From Mycobacterium kyogaense (GTDB taxonomy: Bacteria; Actinomycetota; Actinomycetes; Mycobacteriales; Mycobacteriaceae), in assembly GCF_003254575.1 (NCBI RefSeq), contig NZ_QJUA01000001.1:345599-409598 (forward strand): DNA of 64,000 bases, given 5' to 3'. Below are positions 18,015 to 25,962 of the stretch, in pieces. A program made the position numbers and the translations under genes. The notes below the pieces were generated by a model that saw only the letters and a program-made list of their open reading frames with translations, ran no database searches and had not been told where the DNA came from. The stretch's first letter is position 1. Each line of letters begins with the position of its first letter.

Positions 18015-18091
18015 GGCCAGGTAGCTCAGTTGGTACGAGCGTCCGCCTGAAAAGCGGAAGGTCGCCGGTTCGATCCCGGCCCTGGCCACCA
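18015..18091 (+). tRNA. tRNA-Phe (anticodon GAA), 3' CCA overlapping the next start codon
   Basis: The acceptor GGCCAGG/CCTGGCC, the anticodon loop CTGAAAA (anticodon GAA) and the T-arm GGTTCGATCCC are clear. The discriminator A (18088) and an encoded CCA (18089-18091) follow. The final A of CCA is also the A of the ATG of the chorismate mutase gene. Confidence 0.96.
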
Positions 18092-18660
18092 TGAACATCC
18101 GTGGTGCAGTCGCAGCGGTCGCCGCCGGTCTGGCGGTGACCCTCGTCCCTGGCATCCCGCCTGTCGCGTCGGCGCAACCCACCTACACCGTGACCGATCT
18201 CGTCGACGCCGCGGTGCGCCGCCTGCAGATCGCCGAGCCGGTCGCGGCCAACAAGTTCCACACCCGCACCCCGATCGTCGATGCCGCACGCGAGCAGCAG
18301 GTGCTCGACGCGGTCGCCGGTCAGGCCCGTGACTTCCAGATCGATCCGGCCTACGTGCAGACCGCTTTCCGCGACCAGCTCGACGCCACCGTGGGCATCG
18401 AGTACCAGCGGCTGGCGCAGTGGACGTTCGATCCGGCCGCCGCACCGGCCGATGCGCCCGACCTGGCCTCGTCGCGCGACATCATCGACGCGCTCAACCG
18501 CGAGATGGTGACGCTGATGGCCGAGGAGTGGCCAAAGCTGCACTCCCCGCAATGCCCCGCCGAGCTCGATGCCGCGAAGTCATCGGTGGCGACGTCGCGT
18601 GGCCTCGATCCGCTGTACCGGCAGGCGCTGGATCTCGCCACCCGCAACTACTGCCGCTGA
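18091..18660 (+). CDS. Secreted chorismate mutase (AroQ-gamma type)
   Basis: This 189-residue protein has a signal peptide (cleavage predicted after Ala 28, PVASA-QP) and an all-helical periplasmic chorismate mutase like M. tuberculosis Rv1885c. Conserved residues are seen in RRLQ, NKFHTRTPIVDAAREQQVL and FRDQLDATVGIEYQRL. It converts chorismate to prephenate outside the cytoplasm, where its role is not understood. The ATG shares its A with the CCA of tRNA-Phe, leaving no room for a ribosome site, and the next in-frame starts would destroy the signal peptide. It ends one base before a TetR gene. Confidence 0.88.
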   Translation: MNIRGAVAAVAAGLAVTLVPGIPPVASAQPTYTVTDLVDAAVRRLQIAEPVAANKFHTRTPIVDAAREQQVLDAVAGQARDFQIDPAYVQTAFRDQLDATVGIEYQRLAQWTFDPAAAPADAPDLASSRDIIDALNREMVTLMAEEWPKLHSPQCPAELDAAKSSVATSRGLDPLYRQALDLATRNYCR

Positions 18661-18661
18661 C

Positions 18662-19255
18662 ATGAGCGACTTCCGCCAGCGCCTGCTCGACGGCCTGGAA
18701 GCCTCGATCGCCGAGCAGGGCTACGCCAAGACCACGGTCGCCGAGATCGTGCGTAGGGCCCGGACGTCGCGGCGCACGTTCTACGAGCATTTCACCAGCC
18801 GCGACGAGTGCTTCGTCGCGCTGCTCACCGAGGCCAACGCTGATCAGATACGGCAGATCCGCGCGGCCGTCGATCCCGCAGCGCCATGGCAGAAGCAGGT
18901 CCGCCAGGCCATCGAGGCGTGGATCGCCTCCGCTGAGGCGCGATCGGCGTTGATGCTGAGCTGGATTCGTGACGTACCGGCGTTGGGCCCCGCAGCACGG
19001 GGGTTGCAGCGTGACGCGCTGGACCACTTCATCGACATGGTCGACGCGCTGAGTGACAGCGCCGAATTCCGTTCGGCCGGTATCGGTCCCGTGCCCCGGC
19101 GGCGCATCGTCATGCTGCTCGGCGGGCTGAGGGAATTGACCGCGATCACCGTCGAAGAGGGCGGGCGGCTCAGCGATGTCACCGACGAGGCAGTGGAGGC
19201 GTCCATCGCCCTGGTGGGCTTCCGGGATCAGCGCGACGCTCTGGCCCGCTCGTAG
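18662..19255 (+). CDS. TetR-family regulator
   Basis: This 197-residue protein has an HTH in residues 20-50 ([21 protein letters not shown]) and a helical ligand-binding domain. It starts one base after the chorismate mutase stop, so it is probably read from the same transcript. It overlaps the convergent metallo-beta-lactamase gene by 28 bases. Target and ligand are unknown. Confidence 0.82.
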   Translation: MSDFRQRLLDGLEASIAEQGYAKTTVAEIVRRARTSRRTFYEHFTSRDECFVALLTEANADQIRQIRAAVDPAAPWQKQVRQAIEAWIASAEARSALMLSWIRDVPALGPAARGLQRDALDHFIDMVDALSDSAEFRSAGIGPVPRRRIVMLLGGLRELTAITVEEGGRLSDVTDEAVEASIALVGFRDQRDALARS

Positions 19256-20013
19256 AGCGTCGGATCGTGCGAGCACACGATCATCAGGTCGGGTTCGTTG
19301 CGGCGGTGTAGTTCGACGAGCCGGGAGTGGTTGTCCACCACCTGTTTCCAATTTCCCGCAACAGCTCGCTCGAACGCCGTCAGCGCAGGTACCCGCGGGT
19401 TCTCGTCGAGCGTGCCGGACTGGAAGAACGCATCTCCGGCGTGGAGTATCCACCGGTCGCCGGCGTCGACAGCGACGCACGCATGCCCGCGAGTGTGGCC
19501 GGGCAGGGAGATGAACACGAATCCGGGGCCGATCGCCGTGAGCTCCCTGGCGGCGGCGAACCCCCGCCACGCCTCACCCGTGATGTCGTACTGGACCAGG
19601 TGAGGGCCGTGTGCCCACTGCTCGGCGCGGTATCGGATCCGGTCGGGCAGCGCGGGCGAGCTCATCGCCTGAGCCACCTCAGCCGCGGTGACGTGAATCT
19701 GGGCGTCGGGGAAGTCGGCCAGCCCGCCGATGTGATCGGCGTCGAAATGCGTGGTGATGATGTGCCGCACGTCGGAGCGGTGGAAGCCGAGCGCCTCGAC
19801 CTGACGCACAGCTGATTCGGCCACGTCGAAGGACGGCCGGAAGAAGTATCGCCGAAAAGGGCCGAAGCGGGCCGGGCTCATGCAGTCCTGCGTGCCGAAC
19901 CCCGTGTCGACGAGCACCAGCCCGTTGTCCGCCTCGACCAGCAGCACATGACACACGAGACTGCCCGCACCCCAGGGCCGCATCGTGCCGCAGTTCAGAT
20001 GATGGACCTTCAC
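19228..20013 (-). CDS. Metallo-beta-lactamase fold hydrolase
   Basis: This 261-residue protein carries the metal site [10 protein letters not shown], an HxDxDH variant of the usual HxHxDH in which Asp replaces the second His, plus LPGHTRGH and HAGDAFF for the other ligands. The fold covers lactonases, glyoxalase II and related hydrolases; the substrate is not predictable. GTG 20013 (KVHHLNCG) is the likely start, because the open frame further upstream runs into the divergent promoter. It is divergent from the second TetR gene. Confidence 0.8.
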   Translation of the reverse strand: MKVHHLNCGTMRPWGAGSLVCHVLLVEADNGLVLVDTGFGTQDCMSPARFGPFRRYFFRPSFDVAESAVRQVEALGFHRSDVRHIITTHFDADHIGGLADFPDAQIHVTAAEVAQAMSSPALPDRIRYRAEQWAHGPHLVQYDITGEAWRGFAAARELTAIGPGFVFISLPGHTRGHACVAVDAGDRWILHAGDAFFQSGTLDENPRVPALTAFERAVAGNWKQVVDNHSRLVELHRRNEPDLMIVCSHDPTLYERARASR

Positions 20014-20147
20014 CAGCCGTCGCCCCCGCGTCGTCAGCAATGTCAAATTTTCACACTGTCGTGACACCCTAACCTCTACGCACCACTGGGCAGTGGCAGC
20101 AGTTGTGGTCGGGCTGCGGCGGGTCGCGGGTGCGGTACGTTACCGAG
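20014..20147. promoter_or_regulatory. Divergent promoter region MBL gene / TetR gene
   Basis: On the plus strand TACGTT (20136-20141) is a -10 box exactly six bases before ATG 20148, so the TetR mRNA is probably leaderless. On the minus side, TGTCA and TGACA form an inverted pair 16 bases apart between about 20042 and 20067, a possible operator. Confidence 0.5.
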
Positions 20148-20753
20148 ATGGTCCGCCCTGCCCAGACGGCGCGCAGCGAGCGCACCCGGGAGGCGCTCCG
20201 CCAGGCCGCGGCCGTCCGTTTCCTGGCCCAGGGAGTCGAGGAGACGTCGGCCGAGCAGATCGCCGCCGATGCGGGTGTTTCGTTGCGGACGTTCTACCGG
20301 CACTTCTCGTCGAAACACGATCTGCTCTTCGCCGACTACGACGCGGGCCTGCACTGGTTCCGTGCGGCGCTGTCCGCGCGATCCCCGGACGAGCCGATCA
20401 TCGAGTCGGTGCAATGCGCGATTTCGGCTGCCCCGTACGATGATTCGGCTGTCACCCGGATCGCTGCGATGCGCAGCCAGGACCTCGACCCCGGTCGGAT
20501 CGTGCGGCACATCCGGCAGGTGGAGGCGGATTTCGCCGAGGCCATCGAGGAGCGGATGGCTGCCAAGGATCCGCCCGCGCCCGGCACCGAGGAGCGGATG
20601 CGCATCACGGTGACGGCGCGCTGCATCGCTGCGGCGGTGTTCGGCGCGATGGAGGTCTGGATGTTGGGGGAGGACCGTTCGCTGCCCGAGTTGGACAGGC
20701 TGTGCCGCCAGGCGTTGACGCTGCTTCAGGACGGGGTCGGCAACCCCAGCTGA
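20148..20753 (+). CDS. TetR-family regulator, likely repressor of the adjacent FAD oxidoreductase
   Basis: This 201-residue protein has an N-terminal HTH (ETSAEQIAADAGVSLRTFYRHF) and a helical C-terminal domain. ATG 20148 is chosen because a TANNNT box stands six bases upstream. It is followed on the same strand by an FAD oxidoreductase gene, and a near-perfect 20-base palindrome lies between the two. The natural reading is a repressor acting on its downstream neighbour. Confidence 0.84.
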   Translation: MVRPAQTARSERTREALRQAAAVRFLAQGVEETSAEQIAADAGVSLRTFYRHFSSKHDLLFADYDAGLHWFRAALSARSPDEPIIESVQCAISAAPYDDSAVTRIAAMRSQDLDPGRIVRHIRQVEADFAEAIEERMAAKDPPAPGTEERMRITVTARCIAAAVFGAMEVWMLGEDRSLPELDRLCRQALTLLQDGVGNPS

Positions 20754-20760
20754 ACCCAGG

Positions 20761-20780
20761 TTTCGTCAATATTGACAAAA
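20761..20780 (+). promoter_or_regulatory. Palindromic operator before the FAD oxidoreductase gene
   Basis: GTCAATATTGAC (20765-20776) is a perfect palindrome; with flanks TTTC and AAAA, 18 of 20 positions are symmetric. TTGACA is contained in it. It is 28 bases before the ATG and 8 bases after the TetR stop. Confidence 0.65.
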
Positions 20781-20807
20781 CCTGACGGTGCGTGTCAGCC
20801 TCGGGCG

Positions 20808-22367
20808 ATGACGGATTTCGACGCGATCGTCGTCGGCGCGGGCCACAACGGGCTGACTGCCGCCGCCCTGCTGCAACGCGCCGGCCTGCGCACACTGTGT
20901 GTGGAAGCCAAGCTCTACCCCGGCGGCATGGCCTCGACAGTCGAGCTCTTCGACGGCTTCCGCTTCGAGATCGCCGGTTCGGTGCAGGTGCCCACCTCGG
21001 CCGTGGTCAGTGAGGCGCTGGGGCTCGATGCCCTGCCCACGGTCGACCTGGATGTGATGAGCGTGCAACTGCGGGGCATCGGCGACGACCCGGTCATCTA
21101 CTACACCGATCCGATGAAATTGCTGACCCACCTCAACGAGGTGCACGGCGCCGAGGCCGTCAACGGTATGGCCGGCCTGATGGCGTGGTGCCAGGCGCCG
21201 ATGCGCGCCCTGGGTCGTTTCGACGCAGCCCGCCCGCCGAAGACGCTCGACGAGATGTCCGCCTGTGCGACAAACGAATTCGAGCGCCAGGCGATCAGCG
21301 ACATCCTGTTCGGCTCGGTCAGCGACGTGCTGGACCGCCACCTGCCCGACCGGGAGAAGCACGGTGCGTTGCGCGGCATGCTTGCCTTCCTGGCCGTCAA
21401 CACCACTTTTCGCGGTCCCGAGACACCCGGCAGCGCCGCCGCTCTGGCGTTCGGGCTGGCGGTACCCGACGAGAATGCCACGCTGATCAAGAAATTCCGG
21501 GGTGGCATGGGCGCGGTCACCGACCATCTGCTGACCTTGTTCACCGATGCGGGCGGTGAACTGCGGTTGCGCAGCAAGGTCGCCGAGGTGCTCACCGCCG
21601 ACGGCCGCGTGGGCGGGGTCCGGCTGGAGGACGGCTCGACATTCACCGCTCCGGTCGTCGTCTCCACCCTGGCCCCCGACCTGACGGTCAACGGTCTGCT
21701 GGACCACGCTGCGGTACCCGCCGACATCAAAGAGCGCTACGCCCGCATCGACCACCGTGGCAGTTATCTGCAGATGCATTTCGCCCTCGACGGACCGCTG
21801 ACGTTCGCGGCTCCCTACGGGCAGCTCGACGATCCCGAATACCAGTCGGCCATCGGCATTTTCAGCACCCCCGAGGAACTGCAGCGGCAGTGGGAGGACG
21901 CGAAACGGGGGATCGTGCCCGCGGATCCGGCGATGGCACTGCAGGTCCCCTCGGCCAACGATCCGAGCCTGGCGCCGCCGGGCAAGCATGCGGTGTCAGC
22001 GTTCTCGCTGTGGTTCCCGCTCGGAGACGAGACCGCGAGCTACGGCGACCGCAAGGCAGAGATGGGGCGGCGAGTGATCGAGAAGATCACGCGACTGGTT
22101 CCCGATTTCGAGAAGCTGATCCTCCGCCATACGACGTTCACCCCCAAACACATGGGCACGATGTTCGGCGCGCCAGGCGGGGACTACTGCCACGGACTGA
22201 TCCACCCGGAACAGATGGGCCCGAACCGGCCAGGACCCAAAGGTCATGTCGGTCAACCGCTTCCGGTCGACGGCCTCTACCTCGCCGGGGCCGGCTGCCA
22301 TGGCGGGCCCGGTATCACCTTCATCCCGGGTTACAACGCCGCCCAAGAGGTGCTTGCTCGGGACTGA
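20808..22367 (+). CDS. FAD-dependent oxidoreductase, phytoene desaturase/PYROXD2-like
   Basis: This 519-residue protein has an N-terminal Rossmann FAD motif VVGAGHNGLTAA with a downstream Glu (VEAKLYPGGMAS), and a C-terminal GLYLAGAGCHGGPGITFIPG flavin motif. It belongs to the broad COG1233 family of carotenoid-desaturase-like enzymes, many of unknown substrate. No other carotenoid genes are nearby, so pigment synthesis is not implied. It is probably controlled by the upstream TetR protein. ATG 20808 gives the usual family N-terminus. Confidence 0.85.
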   Translation: MTDFDAIVVGAGHNGLTAAALLQRAGLRTLCVEAKLYPGGMASTVELFDGFRFEIAGSVQVPTSAVVSEALGLDALPTVDLDVMSVQLRGIGDDPVIYYTDPMKLLTHLNEVHGAEAVNGMAGLMAWCQAPMRALGRFDAARPPKTLDEMSACATNEFERQAISDILFGSVSDVLDRHLPDREKHGALRGMLAFLAVNTTFRGPETPGSAAALAFGLAVPDENATLIKKFRGGMGAVTDHLLTLFTDAGGELRLRSKVAEVLTADGRVGGVRLEDGSTFTAPVVVSTLAPDLTVNGLLDHAAVPADIKERYARIDHRGSYLQMHFALDGPLTFAAPYGQLDDPEYQSAIGIFSTPEELQRQWEDAKRGIVPADPAMALQVPSANDPSLAPPGKHAVSAFSLWFPLGDETASYGDRKAEMGRRVIEKITRLVPDFEKLILRHTTFTPKHMGTMFGAPGGDYCHGLIHPEQMGPNRPGPKGHVGQPLPVDGLYLAGAGCHGGPGITFIPGYNAAQEVLARD

Positions 22368-22368
22368 C

Positions 22369-22521
22369 CTACGTCGCCGGTGCCGGACCTCCCGACGTCG
22401 CACCGCCCTCGTCGGACCAGTCGGCCCGGTCGTCGGAACCCTTGGACGGATCGCTCATCACGTCGTCGTCGGCATTGTCTGCGCCGGAATCGGTGTCAGT
22501 GGTGCGGGGATCTGTGCTCAC
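22369..22521 (-). CDS. Small acidic hypothetical protein (50 aa)
   Basis: GTG 22521 to TAG 22369 encodes 50 residues, strongly acidic and rich in Asp, Ser and Gly, with DPSKGSDDRADWSDEGGAT in the middle. The composition and that segment resemble small conserved actinobacterial proteins I recall, but I cannot verify it. It lies between the FAD oxidoreductase stop and the UBP zinc-finger gene, on the same strand as the latter (32-base gap). No ribosome site is clear. Confidence 0.5.
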   Translation of the reverse strand: MSTDPRTTDTDSGADNADDDVMSDPSKGSDDRADWSDEGGATSGGPAPAT

Positions 22522-22553
22522 CAGTCAGGACTACCCGGCTGCGGGAATTCCAT

Positions 22554-22907
22554 TCACCCGCGACGCGCCTGCAGCTGAGCCATCCAGTCCGCGGGCACGC
22601 GCCCCCGCGGACCCGGCACCGTCTCGTCGACCGGCCGGCTCTGCGGCGCGGCGAGCTCCGGTCCGTCGTAGTACGCCTCGGTCGAATAGTCCCAGAACCA
22701 GTCCTCGCCCGGCTCGAACGAGCGGATGATCGGGTGGCCGCTCGCGCGCCAGTGGGCGGCTGCATGCCGCTGCGGCGAGTCGTCACAGCAGCCGATGTGA
22801 CCGCATGCGGCGCACCGGCGCAGATGCACCCACCAGCCGCCCGCGGCATCGCACTCGACGCAACCGGTACCGCTCGGAGGCGCCGCGGGGTCGATGTCAC
22901 TGCTCAC
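22554..22907 (-). CDS. UBP-type zinc-finger protein
   Basis: This 117-residue protein holds a UBP/HIT-like zinc finger: CVEC, CAACGHIGCC, and His residues in QRHAAAHWRASGHPI. Bacterial single-domain UBP-ZnF proteins are small and functionally uncharacterised; the eukaryotic domain binds the ubiquitin C-terminus. The GTG start is preceded by TAGGCT at seven bases, so the mRNA is probably leaderless. It is divergent from the first SRPBCC gene. Confidence 0.85.
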   Translation of the reverse strand: MSSDIDPAAPPSGTGCVECDAAGGWWVHLRRCAACGHIGCCDDSPQRHAAAHWRASGHPIIRSFEPGEDWFWDYSTEAYYDGPELAAPQSRPVDETVPGPRGRVPADWMAQLQARRG

Positions 22908-22978
22908 ATCGACGAGCCTACGGGCCTCCTCGGAGGATCTCGATACGAACGGGACCTCCCGTGCTCTATGGTTCCGCC
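22908..22978. promoter_or_regulatory. Divergent leaderless promoters (UBP-ZnF / SRPBCC)
   Basis: On the minus strand TAGGCT (22920-22915) is seven bases from GTG 22907. On the plus strand TATGGT (22967-22972) is six bases from ATG 22979. Both genes thus appear to start transcription at their start codons. Confidence 0.6.
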
Positions 22979-23419
22979 ATGGCCACGAAGGATTCTCGCG
23001 AAGTCGTCATCGAAGCAACGCCGGAACAGATCCTCGACGTCATCGCCGATGTCGAGGCGACCCCGACGTGGTCGCCGCAGTACGAGAAGGCCGAGGTGTT
23101 GGAGCGGTTCGACAACGGCAGGCCCAAGCAGGTCAAGATGACCGTCAAGGCCGCCGGACTGACCGACGAGCAGGTCATCGAATACTCCTGGGACGAGCGA
23201 AAAGTCAGCTGGACGCTGGTGAAGGCCGGCCAGATCAAGGCGCAGGACGCCAGCTACACGCTGACCCCGGAGGGCGACAAGACCCGCGTGCGTTTCGACA
23301 TCGCACTCGACCTGTCTGTGCCGCTGCCCGGCTTCATCGTGAAGCGCACCATCAAGGGCGGCGTCGAAACGGCCACCGAGGGCCTGCGCAAGCAGGTGCT
23401 CAAAGTCATCAGAGGTTAG
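22979..23419 (+). CDS. SRPBCC (cyclase/dehydrase, START-like) protein 1
   Basis: This 146-residue single SRPBCC domain protein resembles the Rv0854/Rv0856/Rv0857 group. Visible marks are SREVVIEATPEQILDVIADVEATPTWSPQY at the first strand and helix and a C-terminal amphipathic helix (VETATEGLRKQVLKV). The fold makes a hydrophobic pocket for lipids or polyketides; the ligand is unknown. It overlaps the convergent CDF transporter gene by four bases. A paralogue lies 1.1 kb downstream. Confidence 0.87.
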   Translation: MATKDSREVVIEATPEQILDVIADVEATPTWSPQYEKAEVLERFDNGRPKQVKMTVKAAGLTDEQVIEYSWDERKVSWTLVKAGQIKAQDASYTLTPEGDKTRVRFDIALDLSVPLPGFIVKRTIKGGVETATEGLRKQVLKVIRG

Positions 23420-24408
23420 GCGAGCCGGTCGAGCGCATCGGGCTCGGCGATCGTCAGCACGGCGTCGACGATGTTCGGCTCGGCTTGCAACCTGTTCTCC
23501 AGGTCGCGCAGGGTATCGGCGATCCGCGACTCCACGGCATCACCCACGAGGTCGACGCTGGCCACCAGGAACAGCTGCTTGGGCCCGACGAACACCAGCC
23601 GGATGAAGCGCACGGAGGCCACCTCCGGCATCCGCTCCAGCTGGGCGATCGCAGCCTGCCGCAGTTGTGGGCTGGCTGATTCGCCGACCAGGAATCGTCG
23701 ATTGCGGTCGATCAGGATCACCGCGACCACGCCGAGCAGCAGGCCCACCAGGATGGAGCCGATCGCGTCCCAGATCGCATCGCCGGTGAGCTGGTGCAGG
23801 CCGATGCCGAGTAGCGCTATCACGATCCCGATCAGTGCCGCGGTGTCCTCGGCGAACACCGCGCGGGTGGTGGGGTCGGAGGTGTCGAGCACGTGGGAGA
23901 GCAGTTCCCGGTCGTATTCGTCGGCCTCGGAGCGCAGTTGCCGGAATGCCTGCAGCAGTGAGGAACCCTCGAGGACGAACGCGACACCGAGCACGATGTA
24001 GGCCACCAGATAGTTCTCCGGGCCAGACTCGCCGTGGATGATCTCGGTGATGCCGTGCCAGACCGACACCGTTCCGCCGACGACGAAGAGCCCCACCGCG
24101 GCGAGCAGCGACCAGACGTAGGCTTCGCGGCCGTAGCCCAGTGGCCGCTCGCTGTCCGGCGGACGGGCACTGCGCCGATTGGCGACGATCAAGAAGCACT
24201 GGTTCGCGGTGTCGGCCCAGGAGTGAGTGGCCTCGGCCGTCATCGACGCCGATCCGGAGATGACGGCGGCGACGGTCTTGGCGACGGCGACGGCGAAGTT
24301 CGCGGCGAGCGCGACGACCACCGTCAGCGTGCTCTCCCCACCGCTGGGCGAGTCGAGCTGTGCCTCGGAGGACGCAGGGTCGGGCCCAGAGATGGACGCA
24401 GCGCTCAT
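23416..24408 (-). CDS. Cation diffusion facilitator (CDF) family transporter
   Basis: This 330-residue protein has about five or six membrane segments with the CDF metal site THSWADT (HxxxD) and a second site around residues 155-175, then a C-terminal cytoplasmic domain of beta-alpha type. CDF proteins export Zn, Mn, Fe or Co by proton antiport. The sequence is of the FieF/YdfM-like type, but the metal cannot be fixed. It sits between two SRPBCC genes, with its 3' end overlapping the first. Confidence 0.87.
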   Translation of the reverse strand: MSAASISGPDPASSEAQLDSPSGGESTLTVVVALAANFAVAVAKTVAAVISGSASMTAEATHSWADTANQCFLIVANRRSARPPDSERPLGYGREAYVWSLLAAVGLFVVGGTVSVWHGITEIIHGESGPENYLVAYIVLGVAFVLEGSSLLQAFRQLRSEADEYDRELLSHVLDTSDPTTRAVFAEDTAALIGIVIALLGIGLHQLTGDAIWDAIGSILVGLLLGVVAVILIDRNRRFLVGESASPQLRQAAIAQLERMPEVASVRFIRLVFVGPKQLFLVASVDLVGDAVESRIADTLRDLENRLQAEPNIVDAVLTIAEPDALDRLA

Positions 24409-24532
24409 GGCTGCGTTACTTCCCCGCCGCCGAAGTGCACAAACGTGGCGGTCCGCGCCAAATTAAGAACCGTCACAAAATTAGCTGGGCATTACCCTGC
24501 GTCTGTTCGGAACCACCGTTATCCTTTGCCGC
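24409..24532. promoter_or_regulatory. Divergent region CDF transporter / SRPBCC 2
   Basis: These 124 bases include TATCCT (24520-24525), seven bases before ATG 24533, giving another probable leaderless start. A locally AT-richer stretch (24460-24485) may hold the CDF promoter. Nothing else is clear. Confidence 0.45.
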
Positions 24533-24973
24533 ATGGCTGTCCGTGCTTCCAGTGAGGTGGTGATCGAGGCGCCGCCGGAGGTAATCCTCGACGCGCTGGC
24601 CGACATCGAGGCGGTCGCATCCTGGTCGTCGTTGCACAAGGCCGCCGAGGTCGTCGACCGCCACCCCGATGGCCGGCCGCACCACGTCAAGGCGACGGTC
24701 AAGATCATGGGGATGAGCGACAAGGAGCTCCTGGAGTACCACTGGGGCGACGACTGGGTGGTGTGGGACGCCCAACGCACGTCACGGCAGCGCTGCCAGC
24801 ACGGCGAGTACAACCTGGTGCAGGAGGGGGAGGAGCGCACCCGGGTCCGCTTCGACCTGATCCTCGATCTCGCCGCGCCCTACCCGGCATTTCTGGTCAA
24901 ACGCGCCAAGCGGATGGTCCTCGACGTCGCGCTGGAGAACCTGCGGCAGCGGGTGATGGCCGGCACTCGCTGA
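24533..24973 (+). CDS. SRPBCC (cyclase/dehydrase) protein 2
   Basis: This 146-residue protein is a paralogue of the one at 22979, equal in length and alignable throughout (SSEVVIEAPPEVILDALADIEAV; C-terminal helix VLDVALENLRQRV). It is most similar in position to Rv0856/Rv0857. The duplication with a CDF gene between the copies suggests tandem duplication followed by insertion. Ligand unknown. Confidence 0.86.
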   Translation: MAVRASSEVVIEAPPEVILDALADIEAVASWSSLHKAAEVVDRHPDGRPHHVKATVKIMGMSDKELLEYHWGDDWVVWDAQRTSRQRCQHGEYNLVQEGEERTRVRFDLILDLAAPYPAFLVKRAKRMVLDVALENLRQRVMAGTR

Positions 24974-25050
24974 GCCGCAACCTCTAGCGTCACGGTGAGT
25001 TGTTCGGAGCCGGTTGGAATCGGTGGGCCTGCGCGCTGGTTGCTCGCCAT

Positions 25051-25962
25051 GTGACCACTGGAGTAGTGCTGTTCGCGCGGGCCGAGACGAGCAACGCTGT
25101 GGACGACATCGTCGACCAAGCGCGCCGCGCCCATCAACTCGGCACACGGGGCGTCTGGGTCGCCCAGCAGTTCGACCACGACGCCATCGCGCTGTCCGGC
25201 CTCGTCGGTGCCGCGGTCCCCGGGCTCGGGGTGGGCACCTCTGTGGTGCCGTTCAACCCTCGCCATCCCCTGACAGTGGCCTCCCAGGCGCAGACCGCAC
25301 AGGCCGCCGCGCACGGCAACTTCAGTCTCGGACTCGGTCTCGGCGCGCACGAACCCGAGCGGATCGCCTACGGCACGTCGTGGCCCGACACCATCGCCCG
25401 GTTGCGCGAGTACCTCACGATTCTGCGATCCGTCTTCCACGCCGGCGGCGTCGACTTCCACGGCGAGCAGTACACGGCGGCCCCGGAGTGGCCGACCACG
25501 CTGGCGGGCGGCACCCCGGTGCCCGTCTACGTGGCGGCGATGGGCCCGAAGGCTCTGACGGCAACGGGTGAACTCGCCGACGGCACCCTGCCGTATCTGG
25601 CCGGTCCCCGGACCATCGCGGAGTTCATCGAGCCGACGATCGCCCGGGTCGCCGCGAAAGCCGGACGCTCACGGCCGCGCATCATCGCGTTCGTGCCGGC
25701 GCAGGTCACCTCGGGCGTCGACGCCGCCCGGGACGCAGCCGACGAGCAGCTCGCCTTCTACGCGGCCATCCCGTCGTACCAGAAAGTGATCGCACGTGAA
25801 GGCATTGCCAATCTGTCGGAGCTCGCCGCTATCGGCGACGAGGAAACGGTGCTGCGGTCGTTGCGGCGCTACCTCGACGCAGGTGCCACCGACGTGGTGC
25901 TCAGCCCGTTGAACCGGGACCAGCCCGACGAGAGGCTGTGGGAGCTAGCCGCGTCGCTCTAA
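25051..25962 (+). CDS. LLM-class (F420-type) oxidoreductase
   Basis: This 303-residue protein has a luciferase-like monooxygenase barrel. Marks are LGLGLGAHEPERI, YVAAMGPKALTATGELADG and the C-terminal alpha-helical cap. In mycobacteria most such enzymes use coenzyme F420 rather than FMN, so a hydride transfer reaction is likely; the substrate is unknown. GTG 25051 (TTGVVLFARAE) is preferred over a longer frame from 25000, which has no family-like sequence. It overlaps the aminotransferase gene tail to tail by 18 bases. Confidence 0.83.
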   Translation: MTTGVVLFARAETSNAVDDIVDQARRAHQLGTRGVWVAQQFDHDAIALSGLVGAAVPGLGVGTSVVPFNPRHPLTVASQAQTAQAAAHGNFSLGLGLGAHEPERIAYGTSWPDTIARLREYLTILRSVFHAGGVDFHGEQYTAAPEWPTTLAGGTPVPVYVAAMGPKALTATGELADGTLPYLAGPRTIAEFIEPTIARVAAKAGRSRPRIIAFVPAQVTSGVDAARDAADEQLAFYAAIPSYQKVIAREGIANLSELAAIGDEETVLRSLRRYLDAGATDVVLSPLNRDQPDERLWELAASL

